DNA from: Robertmurraya siralis | GTDB lineage: Bacteria > Bacillota > Bacilli > Bacillales > Cytobacillaceae | Direction of reading: 5' to 3' | NCBI RefSeq assembly: GCF_005502275.1 | Contig: NZ_SWLZ01000004.1 | Coordinates: 124,001-188,000 of the forward strand | Length of the DNA stretch: 64,000 bases | In this document: positions 18,716 to 28,400 of the stretch, piece by piece | Position numbering within the stretch: the stretch's first letter is position 1 | Layout of the letters: every line of letters begins with the position of its first letter | Made by a program: the position numbers and the translations under genes | Notes under the pieces: model-generated | What the model saw: the letters and a program-made list of their open reading frames with translations, nothing else | Told to the model about the DNA's origin: nothing | Databases searched by the model: none

Positions 18716-21441
18716 TAATCCCACCCCCATGCTTCCCAAGCTATATTTTCATTCGATCTAGCAACAGGTAGTCGAACTAAGGTTTCACTCACTGTAGCAG
18801 GATGCAAATCTGCTTTAAAGTTGACGTTATTAGTTGTCACAATTCCCACCCCAAAAACTGCTAATTTTGCTGTTTTAGGATAATAGCTATCTAAATTTTC
18901 TTCATAAATTGTTCTATATCTGTTTACACCATATTCGCTGCTTAAAATCAACTTTTTAGGAAGGAATGGTATATCTGTTATTTCCACAAAAGAACGAGCT
19001 TCCCCTCCAGAAGTACCTGCATACGTAAATCCTATACTACTACTGGCAGAAACAACTGTTCCACTTGCATAGTAAATATTTGCTGATTCGATTCCCTCAA
19101 CTAAATATATTAAATCTCGTAGCGATTCTGTTCCAATTACAGATGTTATTCCTTTATATTGCAAAAATTGTGCAAAAATGTCCTTTAAATTTTGTATCTT
19201 ACCCACCATTTGCTGTCCAGTATCGCTCGGTAATAAAGGTTCGCCAATAACGTTTGCGATACCATTTTTAACGCTACTGGCAGAGAGCTTTAAATCATTA
19301 ATTGCTGTCTCCACAGAATGACCATCTGATAAATGTACGTCTGTCCCTTTAATATCACGGTTAATGGTTTCATACCAATCATCCCAATACGGAGTTCCAT
19401 CTGAATCAATATAGGCTGAACGTACTGCATATTCTTCAGCAGTACCTCCTAAATACTTTTGAACTATATGATTTTCATTCAATCTATATACTTCAAGCAA
19501 ACTAGGAGCCCCTACAGAATGACCGTTAAGATGAGTCATTGTAGCGTAAAGTCCTGTTTCAAGTACGGTATCTAAGTTCTGATTTCCTATAGGTATAATA
19601 GTAAATCCTCCACCGCCTATTTCATTACCATCTGAGTCAATAGGTTTCCCTTCTGCGTTTAATAAGGCGATTCCGTTAGGTTTGCCTAATTGATTATCAA
19701 TCTCTTTCAACCTACCATCTAGATCTTCAAACATTGTACCTTGATATGTGTCATCACTTGTATCGACCCACATTCTACCCTCAACAATTCCTTCTGGTGG
19801 AGTAGGGGACTTTATTATTTCCTCTATTTCAATATTTCCATTTTCATCAGGTTCAATATTGTTAACTGATTTTACTTTTCCTTCAACTTCATTTCCATCT
19901 GCATCAACTACTTTACCTTCTGTGTTAAGAAGAGCAATTCCATTTGGATTTCCAAGTTTAGATGAATATAAATCATCTAAATTATTTATTTGCTGGTCTG
20001 TATAATTTTTGGAGTTAGGTTCTGATGAATTCCACTGTTCCAATAGTTCGTTCGTGATGGTGTCAAGAACTTCCTTATTGGAGTGTGTATGAGATTCACC
20101 TACAGTATTATCAATTTGATTTGGTGTTGATACAGGTCGATTGGTAATAGTATTCCAATCTGATTGAGACTGCTCCAATGGAACTTTTCCATTTTCATTT
20201 AAGGTCGCAACTCCATTGGGTTGACCTTTTTCTGAAACTGGTATTAATCCAGTACCATCAATAATATCTTGAACTATATCACCTTGTGTTTTCGCATAAT
20301 TACCTTGCTCAAAAGCAAATTGACCTTGAGATAATGCATAATCACCTTGTTCTTTTGCGTAATTTGCCTGAGCTTCAGCATTACTTGTAGTGTCATCAAG
20401 GTTATCCAAAGAGTTTTCAATGTCTGTTTTTAATTGTGATAAATTATTTACTTCCGTTTGAGCTAATTCTGCTTTTTCATTAGCATTTTGTGCGGCAGCA
20501 TTTGCGTTTGTTATAGCATTTTCTGTGTTATCTATGGCAGTTTGCGTATCAATTTGTCGTTGGTGCTCATTTGCTTCTCTAGTATCTTCACTGTTTTTTC
20601 TTTCGTTTTCAGCACTGATTCTTTCATTTTCGTTAATAATTCTTTGAGATTCATTTACATCTCTATCAGCTTCAGATTCAACTCTATTTTGTTCATTTAA
20701 AATTCTGTTTGTCTCATTAGTAATTCTTTCATTTTCACTTGACACTCTAGAAGATTCAGCTTCATTTCTATTTGATTCATTAATCTCTCTTTGTGTTTCA
20801 GCACTATTTATTTCTTGAAGATTGCTATTAAACTCTGAATCCCATTCTGACATTTTGGTGTCAAAAATTTCTCCAACTTGGTTTATTTTTTCGCCAATTC
20901 GCTCATCAGCACTATTAATAGTAGAATCTAATTCAATAATTTTTTCATCAACTACTACAATTTTTTGATCGACTATTTCATTAGTGATTTGTATTTCTTC
21001 TACAGCTTCTTTTGCCTCATTCAAGACTTCTGTAACCTGATTCATTGTGTCGATAGCTTCATGACCGTCATCAATTAGTTCTTTTAAAGTCTCTGTTACT
21101 TTTCCATCTGACACTTTTGTGTAGATGGAGGAAGTGGGGAAATACTTCATTCCTGTTCCTTGAAATTCAAAATTTAATTGCTTTCCATTGTTAACAGAAT
21201 TGAATGTTACAATTCTGTTAACATAGTCAACGATATACTGATCTTCTTTAGGTAAGCCGCTTTGAATTTCACTCCATTTCACTTCCTCATTTTCGCCCGT
21301 AACCCTAACTCGGTATAGTCGGTCTGGAATCTCTGAAAGAATGACTGTAGAGTTATCAACTTCGTGAGTTTCGTTGAGAAGAACATAAGGATCATCTACT
21401 GTACCTTTTCTTCGCTCTGTTATAATTGGATCATTATGCAA
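18715..21441 (-). CDS. Long tail fibre / baseplate protein with coiled coil and pyocin-knob domain
   Basis: 908 residues. An N-terminal baseplate-attachment domain (about 1-110) is followed by a coiled coil (about 110-350) with a 7-residue N-E-x-x-R pattern repeated about ten times, then collagen-like linkers repeating 'LGNPNGIALLNTEGK' variants. A pyocin-knob-like domain sits near residues 620-700 ('NLDTVLETGLYATMTHLNG'). The last 120 residues match the end of the receptor-binding protein downstream. Confidence 0.7.
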   Translation of the reverse strand: MHNDPIITERRKGTVDDPYVLLNETHEVDNSTVILSEIPDRLYRVRVTGENEEVKWSEIQSGLPKEDQYIVDYVNRIVTFNSVNNGKQLNFEFQGTGMKYFPTSSIYTKVSDGKVTETLKELIDDGHEAIDTMNQVTEVLNEAKEAVEEIQITNEIVDQKIVVVDEKIIELDSTINSADERIGEKINQVGEIFDTKMSEWDSEFNSNLQEINSAETQREINESNRNEAESSRVSSENERITNETNRILNEQNRVESEADRDVNESQRIINENERISAENERKNSEDTREANEHQRQIDTQTAIDNTENAITNANAAAQNANEKAELAQTEVNNLSQLKTDIENSLDNLDDTTSNAEAQANYAKEQGDYALSQGQFAFEQGNYAKTQGDIVQDIIDGTGLIPVSEKGQPNGVATLNENGKVPLEQSQSDWNTITNRPVSTPNQIDNTVGESHTHSNKEVLDTITNELLEQWNSSEPNSKNYTDQQINNLDDLYSSKLGNPNGIALLNTEGKVVDADGNEVEGKVKSVNNIEPDENGNIEIEEIIKSPTPPEGIVEGRMWVDTSDDTYQGTMFEDLDGRLKEIDNQLGKPNGIALLNAEGKPIDSDGNEIGGGGFTIIPIGNQNLDTVLETGLYATMTHLNGHSVGAPSLLEVYRLNENHIVQKYLGGTAEEYAVRSAYIDSDGTPYWDDWYETINRDIKGTDVHLSDGHSVETAINDLKLSASSVKNGIANVIGEPLLPSDTGQQMVGKIQNLKDIFAQFLQYKGITSVIGTESLRDLIYLVEGIESANIYYASGTVVSASSSIGFTYAGTSGGEARSFVEITDIPFLPKKLILSSEYGVNRYRTIYEENLDSYYPKTAKLAVFGVGIVTTNNVNFKADLHPATVSETLVRLPVARSNENIAWEAWGWD

Positions 21442-21470
21442 CAGGTATCACCTCTTTTGGGATAAATAAA

Positions 21471-21495
21471 AAGGATAGAAATCATTCTATCCTTC
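21471..21495 (-). terminator. Stem-loop at fibre gene boundary
   Basis: AAGGATAGAA and TTCTATCCTT with a 4-nt loop, followed on the minus strand by a T-rich tract. It overlaps the stop of the 51-residue gene. Confidence 0.7.
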
Positions 21496-21642
21496 ATTGG
21501 AAATTTCTTTTTCTTCACTTTTATATTCATTTAATTGTTCTTTTAACATTTCAACCATTGACTCAAGAAAAGCAATAACCTTAGCATCTTGACCAATACG
21601 ATGAAGTAATTTATCTATAATTTGTTCAGCATTTACTTCCAT
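21487..21642 (-). CDS. Small helical protein between tail hub and fibre
   Basis: 51 residues (MEVNAEQIIDKLLHRI... to ...EKEISNEG) with a strong AAAGGAGG Shine-Dalgarno. It is one amphipathic helix followed by a charged tail. It lies between hub and fibre genes, as small accessory proteins do in related phages. No family recognised. Confidence 0.65.
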   Translation of the reverse strand: MEVNAEQIIDKLLHRIGQDAKVIAFLESMVEMLKEQLNEYKSEEKEISNEG

Positions 21643-21672
21643 AATTATCCTCCTTTATTTAAATTTTAATAT

Positions 21673-24594
21673 TTAATTCCATGCCAAAGCACCAATAATA
21701 CTTCCATTCTGTCTAACAACTATGCGACCAGTTGAATTATCACGATAAAGTTCTAATCCTTGAGAGAATATATCCCTTACGTATCTAGTATCATGATTGT
21801 GTCCACTTATAGAGAAGTAACTAGCACGATGACCTTCCAGCGTGTTTGCATTTCCTGCATTCGTTGCATATGGAACACTGGAGATGTTTAATCCAGAAAC
21901 AGTAGCTCCACTAAAATTAACACTACCATTAAAACTTGTACTACCTCTGATATTTATAGTATTAAAATTTATATAGCACTCGACAACTCCACGATTACCA
22001 TACATTTCAAAAGCACTGTCTGATTGATGAATTATGGTTTCATAAGAACGACTATTTAATTTCAATGAACCACCTGTTATATTTAATGTTGAAAGACTAT
22101 AGTCGTCAGTAGATGTAAGAGATGCTCCTGTCATTACAATTTTATTGTCACCACTTATTGATTGAACAGTTACCCCTGTAATTGTTCCACCAATAATATT
22201 GTTACCACTAATTGTGCCAGAATATATTCCATTAGCACCGATATATGTTAATCTACCGTCATTGAGAGACACTGCTCCAACATCGCTCGCATTTTTAGGT
22301 ATGAATGGTGGATTTAAAATACTATCCCATGATATAACTGCATCCTTGCCCATTTTTACATTTTTTCCAACTTCTAATTCTTCAATGGCTAATGCTTTAA
22401 TTTTCCCTCCGTCAGTAACCACACTTTGACCGCCAATTTTTATATCTAATGCGTTCAATTCTCCATTTAAAACAACTCTTTTATTGGAAGTGTCATAGTA
22501 AAAATCATCTCTCCATGCATTTCCTGTATTTGTGGAGAATTTAAATCCATCAATAGCATTAAAAGACGCTCTAACGTTAGGGGAGGTGACTGTTAATCCA
22601 TCTGTGGGATTAATGGACAGTCCATTACCATCATCAATCATTTGGAAGCTGCCACCTTGAATCGTAAATCCATATTGATCAAATGTGTATTTGCCAGATA
22701 TGTTTTCAATATAAAGATGCTCAGTAATCATAATTTGACCAACCAGTGTTTCTGCATAAACTCCTGTAGCATCAAGTGCTAATTTGAAAGTTTGCCCACC
22801 ATCGTTAGTGAAGCCAATCATTCCATTATTCTGTCTAATAAACTTCAGAGGATCGTCACTATCATAAATAGTTATGCCTCTACGATCTGTAATGACTGAA
22901 TTATTGTAACCTGCATTAATACCATTAGTGGCAGGATTCCATTTACCTTCCAAGATGTCATCTACTGCGGTTTTAACATTGTTGATTTGATCATATTTAT
23001 ATTTATTCATGTCAACCGTGTTTGTTGTTGAAATAGACTTATATAGTATTTTTGAAAGTTTATCCTCATCACGCTCTATATCTTTTGTGTTTGCTATTGT
23101 TACAGTAATATCTGTACTATCATGATCTATTTCTAATTCAATAAGTTGTGTTTCTACATCTATTCCTAATCTTTCAACATTTATGAAGAATTTATCTCCA
23201 ATTGTAACCTTTTTCCAATCCTGTTTTCCCTCTAGAATTTTATATATGTTGACAATATTAGTTGTAATTATCTCTTTTGGCTTTTTTAATTCTTCAAATA
23301 CCTTTTCTGCATCTGTTAATAGGTCATTGGCATCGGTATAATTTTGATCTTCCCAAGTATCTTCGATCAGATAATCATCTAATTCAATAAGTTGTTGTTT
23401 TGTAAAATTACTATCTAGTGATAATTCATTTTTTAAATTAGAAATTTCTACATCTATTGAGTTGATTTGAGAATATAATTGATTAATTTCAGTATCTATA
23501 GATGTAATTTGCGATTCAAGAGCTGCCTTACGTGCTAATTCTTCCGAGGCATTCTGCCCATGAGATTGTTTAACATCAATAAGTTCTAATACTATTTGTA
23601 GCTCTGTTTCAAGATTAAATGATTCATTTTCTTTATTAATTAATTCCGTCAATAAGTCTTCTTTTTGAGATAGGTAGTTCTGAAATCTTCCCCTGTTAGC
23701 TTCTATAACATCTTGATAGTCAAGTAGGGCGTTACATAAATCATCACTCATAAACTCACTAGGCTCTATTACATTTTTATTTTCATCTCTACGGAAAGGG
23801 TACATAAAATAGCTTAAATCCATTAAATAATCAGTTCCAAGTGGATTTACTTCATTAATAGATAAGCCGTCTTTCCCATATACTTTTAAAACAGTAACAA
23901 TGGAATCTGATTGCTCTTCTTTAGTTAATGATTTTAAGTATTTTCTTTCTGAAATCCTGAATCCCTTATTAATTCCGGCAGACTCTTGTTTTATAAGACT
24001 AATTGATTTATTAATCGTATTCCATTTAATAATTGCTCCAAAAGTTTCAGCTACTTGAAAGAGAGCATCTAAAACAGTAATATTGCTGAAATCAAACGAA
24101 CGATATTTTGTGAGAAATTCAGAATCAATATAGTCAATCGACCAAGCAGAAGTGGAGAGTAAGTTTTCTGTTACTTGCTGTGCATTAAGCGATTCTTTTC
24201 TATACTCACCATTAATCAATACTCCAGCCCATGTGCGTATTTTTTTGTTTCTTAATTGATATCCAAGACTTTTGAGTTCAACATTTAAAAATGCTTTTCC
24301 ATCTTCATCATAAGAAGTAGTTAAGTTTGATATGACAAACCATTCTTCTTGCTCATCAAAAGTAGCCTTTATATGATATTGAGATTTTAATTTTTTTATA
24401 TTTGGATTATCAACTAATATGTGATTACGCTCCACTTTATACGGTATTGTAAAACCAATCTCATTGATTTGTCCTAATTTGATTCTTTGTCTTCTATTAA
24501 AAGCTTCTTTTAGTATTCCAATAGGAGTTCTATTAGGTTTGTTGATTTCCAAAGTTAGCTTTGGTAGCAACTCAGGCTCTATGTACTCAATCAA
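21673..24594 (-). CDS. Tail hub / tail-associated protein (prophage endopeptidase tail family)
   Basis: 973 residues. The N-terminal about 380 residues look like the gp27-type hub domain of siphophage Tal proteins ('LEINKPNRTPIGILKEAFN', 'VLDALFQVAETFGAIIKW'). A coiled coil follows near 300-420, then beta-repeat regions, and a C-terminal 'GHRASYFSISGHNHDTRYV' motif common to fibre tips. It follows Dit directly, like yomG in SPbeta. I see no clear peptidase active site. Confidence 0.72.
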   Translation of the reverse strand: MIEYIEPELLPKLTLEINKPNRTPIGILKEAFNRRQRIKLGQINEIGFTIPYKVERNHILVDNPNIKKLKSQYHIKATFDEQEEWFVISNLTTSYDEDGKAFLNVELKSLGYQLRNKKIRTWAGVLINGEYRKESLNAQQVTENLLSTSAWSIDYIDSEFLTKYRSFDFSNITVLDALFQVAETFGAIIKWNTINKSISLIKQESAGINKGFRISERKYLKSLTKEEQSDSIVTVLKVYGKDGLSINEVNPLGTDYLMDLSYFMYPFRRDENKNVIEPSEFMSDDLCNALLDYQDVIEANRGRFQNYLSQKEDLLTELINKENESFNLETELQIVLELIDVKQSHGQNASEELARKAALESQITSIDTEINQLYSQINSIDVEISNLKNELSLDSNFTKQQLIELDDYLIEDTWEDQNYTDANDLLTDAEKVFEELKKPKEIITTNIVNIYKILEGKQDWKKVTIGDKFFINVERLGIDVETQLIELEIDHDSTDITVTIANTKDIERDEDKLSKILYKSISTTNTVDMNKYKYDQINNVKTAVDDILEGKWNPATNGINAGYNNSVITDRRGITIYDSDDPLKFIRQNNGMIGFTNDGGQTFKLALDATGVYAETLVGQIMITEHLYIENISGKYTFDQYGFTIQGGSFQMIDDGNGLSINPTDGLTVTSPNVRASFNAIDGFKFSTNTGNAWRDDFYYDTSNKRVVLNGELNALDIKIGGQSVVTDGGKIKALAIEELEVGKNVKMGKDAVISWDSILNPPFIPKNASDVGAVSLNDGRLTYIGANGIYSGTISGNNIIGGTITGVTVQSISGDNKIVMTGASLTSTDDYSLSTLNITGGSLKLNSRSYETIIHQSDSAFEMYGNRGVVECYINFNTINIRGSTSFNGSVNFSGATVSGLNISSVPYATNAGNANTLEGHRASYFSISGHNHDTRYVRDIFSQGLELYRDNSTGRIVVRQNGSIIGALAWN

Positions 24595-24607
24595 TCAAAT
24601 CACCACC

Positions 24608-25378
24608 TTAAATATACCGTTTTGATTGATACTCGAATGTGATTCTACAATTTCCTTTAACGGATAACCTGTTAATACCGGTAACAAATTTTAAGAAATT
24701 ATTATTAAAGTTTCCATACCTATATACATGCTCTAAATCTGTTGTTATTTCTTCATTAAATGAGTCAATAACAACAATTTCTTTATCTAATAAATCAATA
24801 ATTTTTGACTCAATGCCTCCATTTGAATAATTGACTATCGAGACATCTCCATCACCAATTTTTTCAATTATTACTATTGGATAAGATATTTTGTGACCAA
24901 TATTTGCTATTTCTATATTCATAGGTTCTGATTCTGTATCAACTATGAAAGAATTTTTATATACAGGAGTATATGAAAAAGCACTGTTACACCGCATGGT
25001 AATATTGACATATCCATTTTTTAATCCATTGTGAAGTATTCTAGGATCTCCATGATATACACAATAAAATATCCTACTTGTATCAGTATCAAAATATAAG
25101 GGGCAATAATAAGGTTGAACTAGCCAATTAACTATCTTATTTATTTTTACTTCATTCCACTTATCTTCAAAATAGAATGATACTGGTACTTCAGCAGGTT
25201 CATATTCAAACCCAAAGAAGTATGGTTCGTCTCTGTCAAATATTTTCTCTTCAATAATAGAGCGATTGGGAAGAAAGGATTCATCAAAGAGTCCTGAACT
25301 TGTAGAAATCTTAATTAATCCAAACTCACTTGAATGAATATTGTTATAGGTGAAACCTAATGATTCACTAATTGTCAT
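24608..25378 (-). CDS. Distal tail protein (Dit, YomH-like)
   Basis: 256 residues of the siphovirus tail-component family: the N-terminus 'SLGFTYNNIHSSEFGLIKIS' and a central 'FGFEYEPAEVPVSFYFED' are typical. It forms the ring joining tail tube and baseplate. It lies between the tape measure and the hub gene, the usual place for Dit. Confidence 0.8.
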   Translation of the reverse strand: MTISESLGFTYNNIHSSEFGLIKISTSSGLFDESFLPNRSIIEEKIFDRDEPYFFGFEYEPAEVPVSFYFEDKWNEVKINKIVNWLVQPYYCPLYFDTDTSRIFYCVYHGDPRILHNGLKNGYVNITMRCNSAFSYTPVYKNSFIVDTESEPMNIEIANIGHKISYPIVIIEKIGDGDVSIVNYSNGGIESKIIDLLDKEIVVIDSFNEEITTDLEHVYRYGNFNNNFLKFVTGINRLSVKGNCRITFEYQSKRYI

Positions 25379-25392
25379 TTATTCACCTCCAA

Positions 25393-25423
25393 TTAAAAGA
25401 GTGAGAAGAATATCTCCTCACTC
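25393..25423 (-). terminator. Stem-loop at the end of the tape-measure gene
   Basis: The GAGTGAG/CTCACTC stem overlaps the tape-measure stop and is followed on the minus strand by TTTTAATT. Confidence 0.65.
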
Positions 25424-28400
25424 ACATTTTTCCATTAACCTTTAAATTGTTAACTAAATTTGAAATGTCGTTTCCTAGTTTGTTCAATTGTTGTTTTGAA
25501 CCATTAAAATTCTCTATGTGTATACCTCCAAGATTAATTTCCCCTGTTGCTGTTGAAGTAGGGGAGAGAGCAGGAATGCCAATTTTAGGTGTCAAATGTC
25601 CAATGAGATTTTGCAATCGATTATCATTTAGAACTACTTCTCCGTTTAATAACTTTGCAAATTGTTCATTTGGTTTTATGGTCGAAAGCTTATCAATTAA
25701 AGATGCAAGTCTACTTCCTTTGCCACCAACAACTCCACCGTCATGATATACTTTTAATTTTTCTAATTCAGACCAATGCCCATCTGGGAATCCATACTTT
25801 TGACGTATTCTCTCATTATCTTCATGTAGCTCTTTTTTTCTAGCAGGATCATTTGTTAGTTCGTAAACTTTTTTATTGTTGAGGTATCTATGCCAAGCAT
25901 ACAATCTTGCAGACGTGTCTGAGTTTTGCTGTCCATCAATAATGTCGTAATGTTGGAGATAGCGCCAATGTCCATCCATGAAACCCCATTTTTTACGTAA
26001 CTCTTCATTTTCTGCATTAAGCCTTTGTTTTTCTGCATTAGTAGCGTTATCGTATAATTTTTTATTGTTAATATATTTTTCCCATGCTGCAATTCTTTCA
26101 GGATCAGAAGGATCAAACTTTGAACCTCCATTATTTCCACCTGAGCCGCCTGAACCGATATTCCCAATATTATTCTGCATGTCCATGATTCTAGAAATCA
26201 TGTTTTGAAGTTCTTGCCAACTCATACCTAATTCTTTGATAACACTTTCATTTTGAGATTTAAAGAAGTCTAAGAAATCACCAAGTTTTTCTTTCATTCC
26301 TTCAATATTACCGTTCATTAATTGATCACGTAAATCATTGAAGTATTTCTCATTTGCCAATAACTCATTGTAATGGTATTCGATTTCTCTTTTTTCTTTT
26401 TCAAGTCTTTCTTTAGTGGAGTCATATTTTTTCTGTTCTGACTTTTTCTGTTCATCAATAGTATCTTTATAATTATCTAATTCATCTTGCAAGCTTTGTT
26501 TTCTTAATTTAACAGAACGATCATATTGAAATTGTCTAATTTGATCCTGTAAATTTGCTAATTCTTCTTCAAGCTGTTTTCTTTTTGCGATAGCTTCTTG
26601 AGAGTCATCCAACATAAGAACATTAATTCTTTCACGAATTTTTTGTTCTTCTTTTTGCATTTTTGCTAGTTCTCTGTTAAATTCATCTTCACTGTATTGA
26701 TCATCAATTAGTCTTAATTTTGCATTAATAATTCTCTCGTAAGCCTTTAAGTCTTCATCATACATTTTCATTCTTTCATTAAAGGCTTTTTCAAGTTGTT
26801 CCAACTCTTGATCAATAGCTTTCATTTCGATATCTCTGCGCTTCTCGTATGCTTTTTTGAGGATATCTATTGTGTCATCTGTAATTCTTTTTGTGCTATT
26901 TTTTATTGAATTTTCGAGTTCGATATACTGAAGAGATAAATCTTCAATTGTCTTCCGTAGCTCTTTTTGTTGCTCAATGGTTAAACTTTGCACTAACAAC
27001 TGCTTTTCTAGTGCTTGTATATGCTCTAAAATTAATTTTTGTTTTTGTTGTGTTAATTTAATTTCTTCTTCGAGTAATTTTTCATGTTCGCTCGTACCTT
27101 CAATATACAAATTTTGCAGTTTAGTATTTTTTTCTAAGGCAAAGTTTAATTTATCTATTTTCTCTGTATACTCTTGTGTCAGAGAGTTGATAATTCTAAG
27201 TGATACTTCATCTCTGCGTGCTGCATTCGCAAATCTTTCTTCGTACAGTTCGTCAAGTTTTGCCCTTAACTCTGCTCTAGTTGTCGTAGACATTTGAGTT
27301 GTTTCCATTAATTTGCGAATTTGTTTTTCTTCATTCGCAATTAATTTTTGTCTTTCTATAAGGGCATCTCTTTGTTTTTCCAACTCATCACGATAAGCCT
27401 TAGAACTGGTTGATAGGTGATAGGTTGATAACTCTAGGCGATCTGCAACTTTCTTTTGGTAATCTACTTGATAATCATACTGTGCAACTTGCGCCATGAT
27501 AATATTATGACGAGCTTGTTCAATTTCCTGCTTAACGGATTCAATATCACTTTTCAATGAAAGTAAATCAGATTTTGCTTGATCGATTGCTGATAAATTG
27601 TTTGCTACATCTTTAGATAAATTGCTTGTAGTTACAGAGCCAGATTTTCCACCATACTGTTTATAGTAATTCAATACTTTTGGGACATACTTTTGCGTTT
27701 CTGGAAAAGGAGGTATGCCTCCATATTTTCTAACATTGCCGGGTCCCGCATTATAAGCTGCTAAGGCTTTTTCTATTGATCCCCCAAAAGCTTTCAGTTG
27801 CTGTGCAATGTATTTTGTTCCACCCATGATGTTTTGATATGGATCGTAAGCATTTTTAACTCCTAGACCTCTAGCTGTGGCAGGCATTAATTGCATCAAT
27901 CCCATTGCGCCAGCATGAGATCTTGCTTTAGGATTAAAGCCTGATTCAGCTTTGATGATAGCTGCAATTAAATTTGGATCAACGCCATAAGTTGATGCAG
28001 CTTTATTGATATAGGATGCATATTGACCAGAATATGAACCTTTACTTGATGACGTAGAAACGGATGAACTGCTTGAAATAATTCCTGTTTGTTGAATTTT
28101 ACCCGATTTAATTTGCTTATCTAGTGATTTAGCTTGATCTTCAAGTAACTTTTTCTTTTGTTCGAGTAATTTTAATTCTGATTTAAGTGCGCTTTGATAT
28201 TGCTTTGAGTGTTCAGGAAATTTCTTCTGAATAGCTTGTTGTTTTTCGAGTTCAAAATTTAACTTTTCAAGTGCTTGACGGAATTTATCTGTTACATATG
28301 TATGTTTTTCAGTTTCTTTTGCAGATTTGGAAGTTGATTTGGATAAATTATCAAAACTTGTTTTAGTTGATATTGAACCAACAGAAATATTCATTAGGGA

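Noticed and set aside
25856-26167. 103-residue minus-strand ORF overlapping the tape-measure end
   Set aside because: Out-of-frame reading of the tandem-repeat region of the tape measure.
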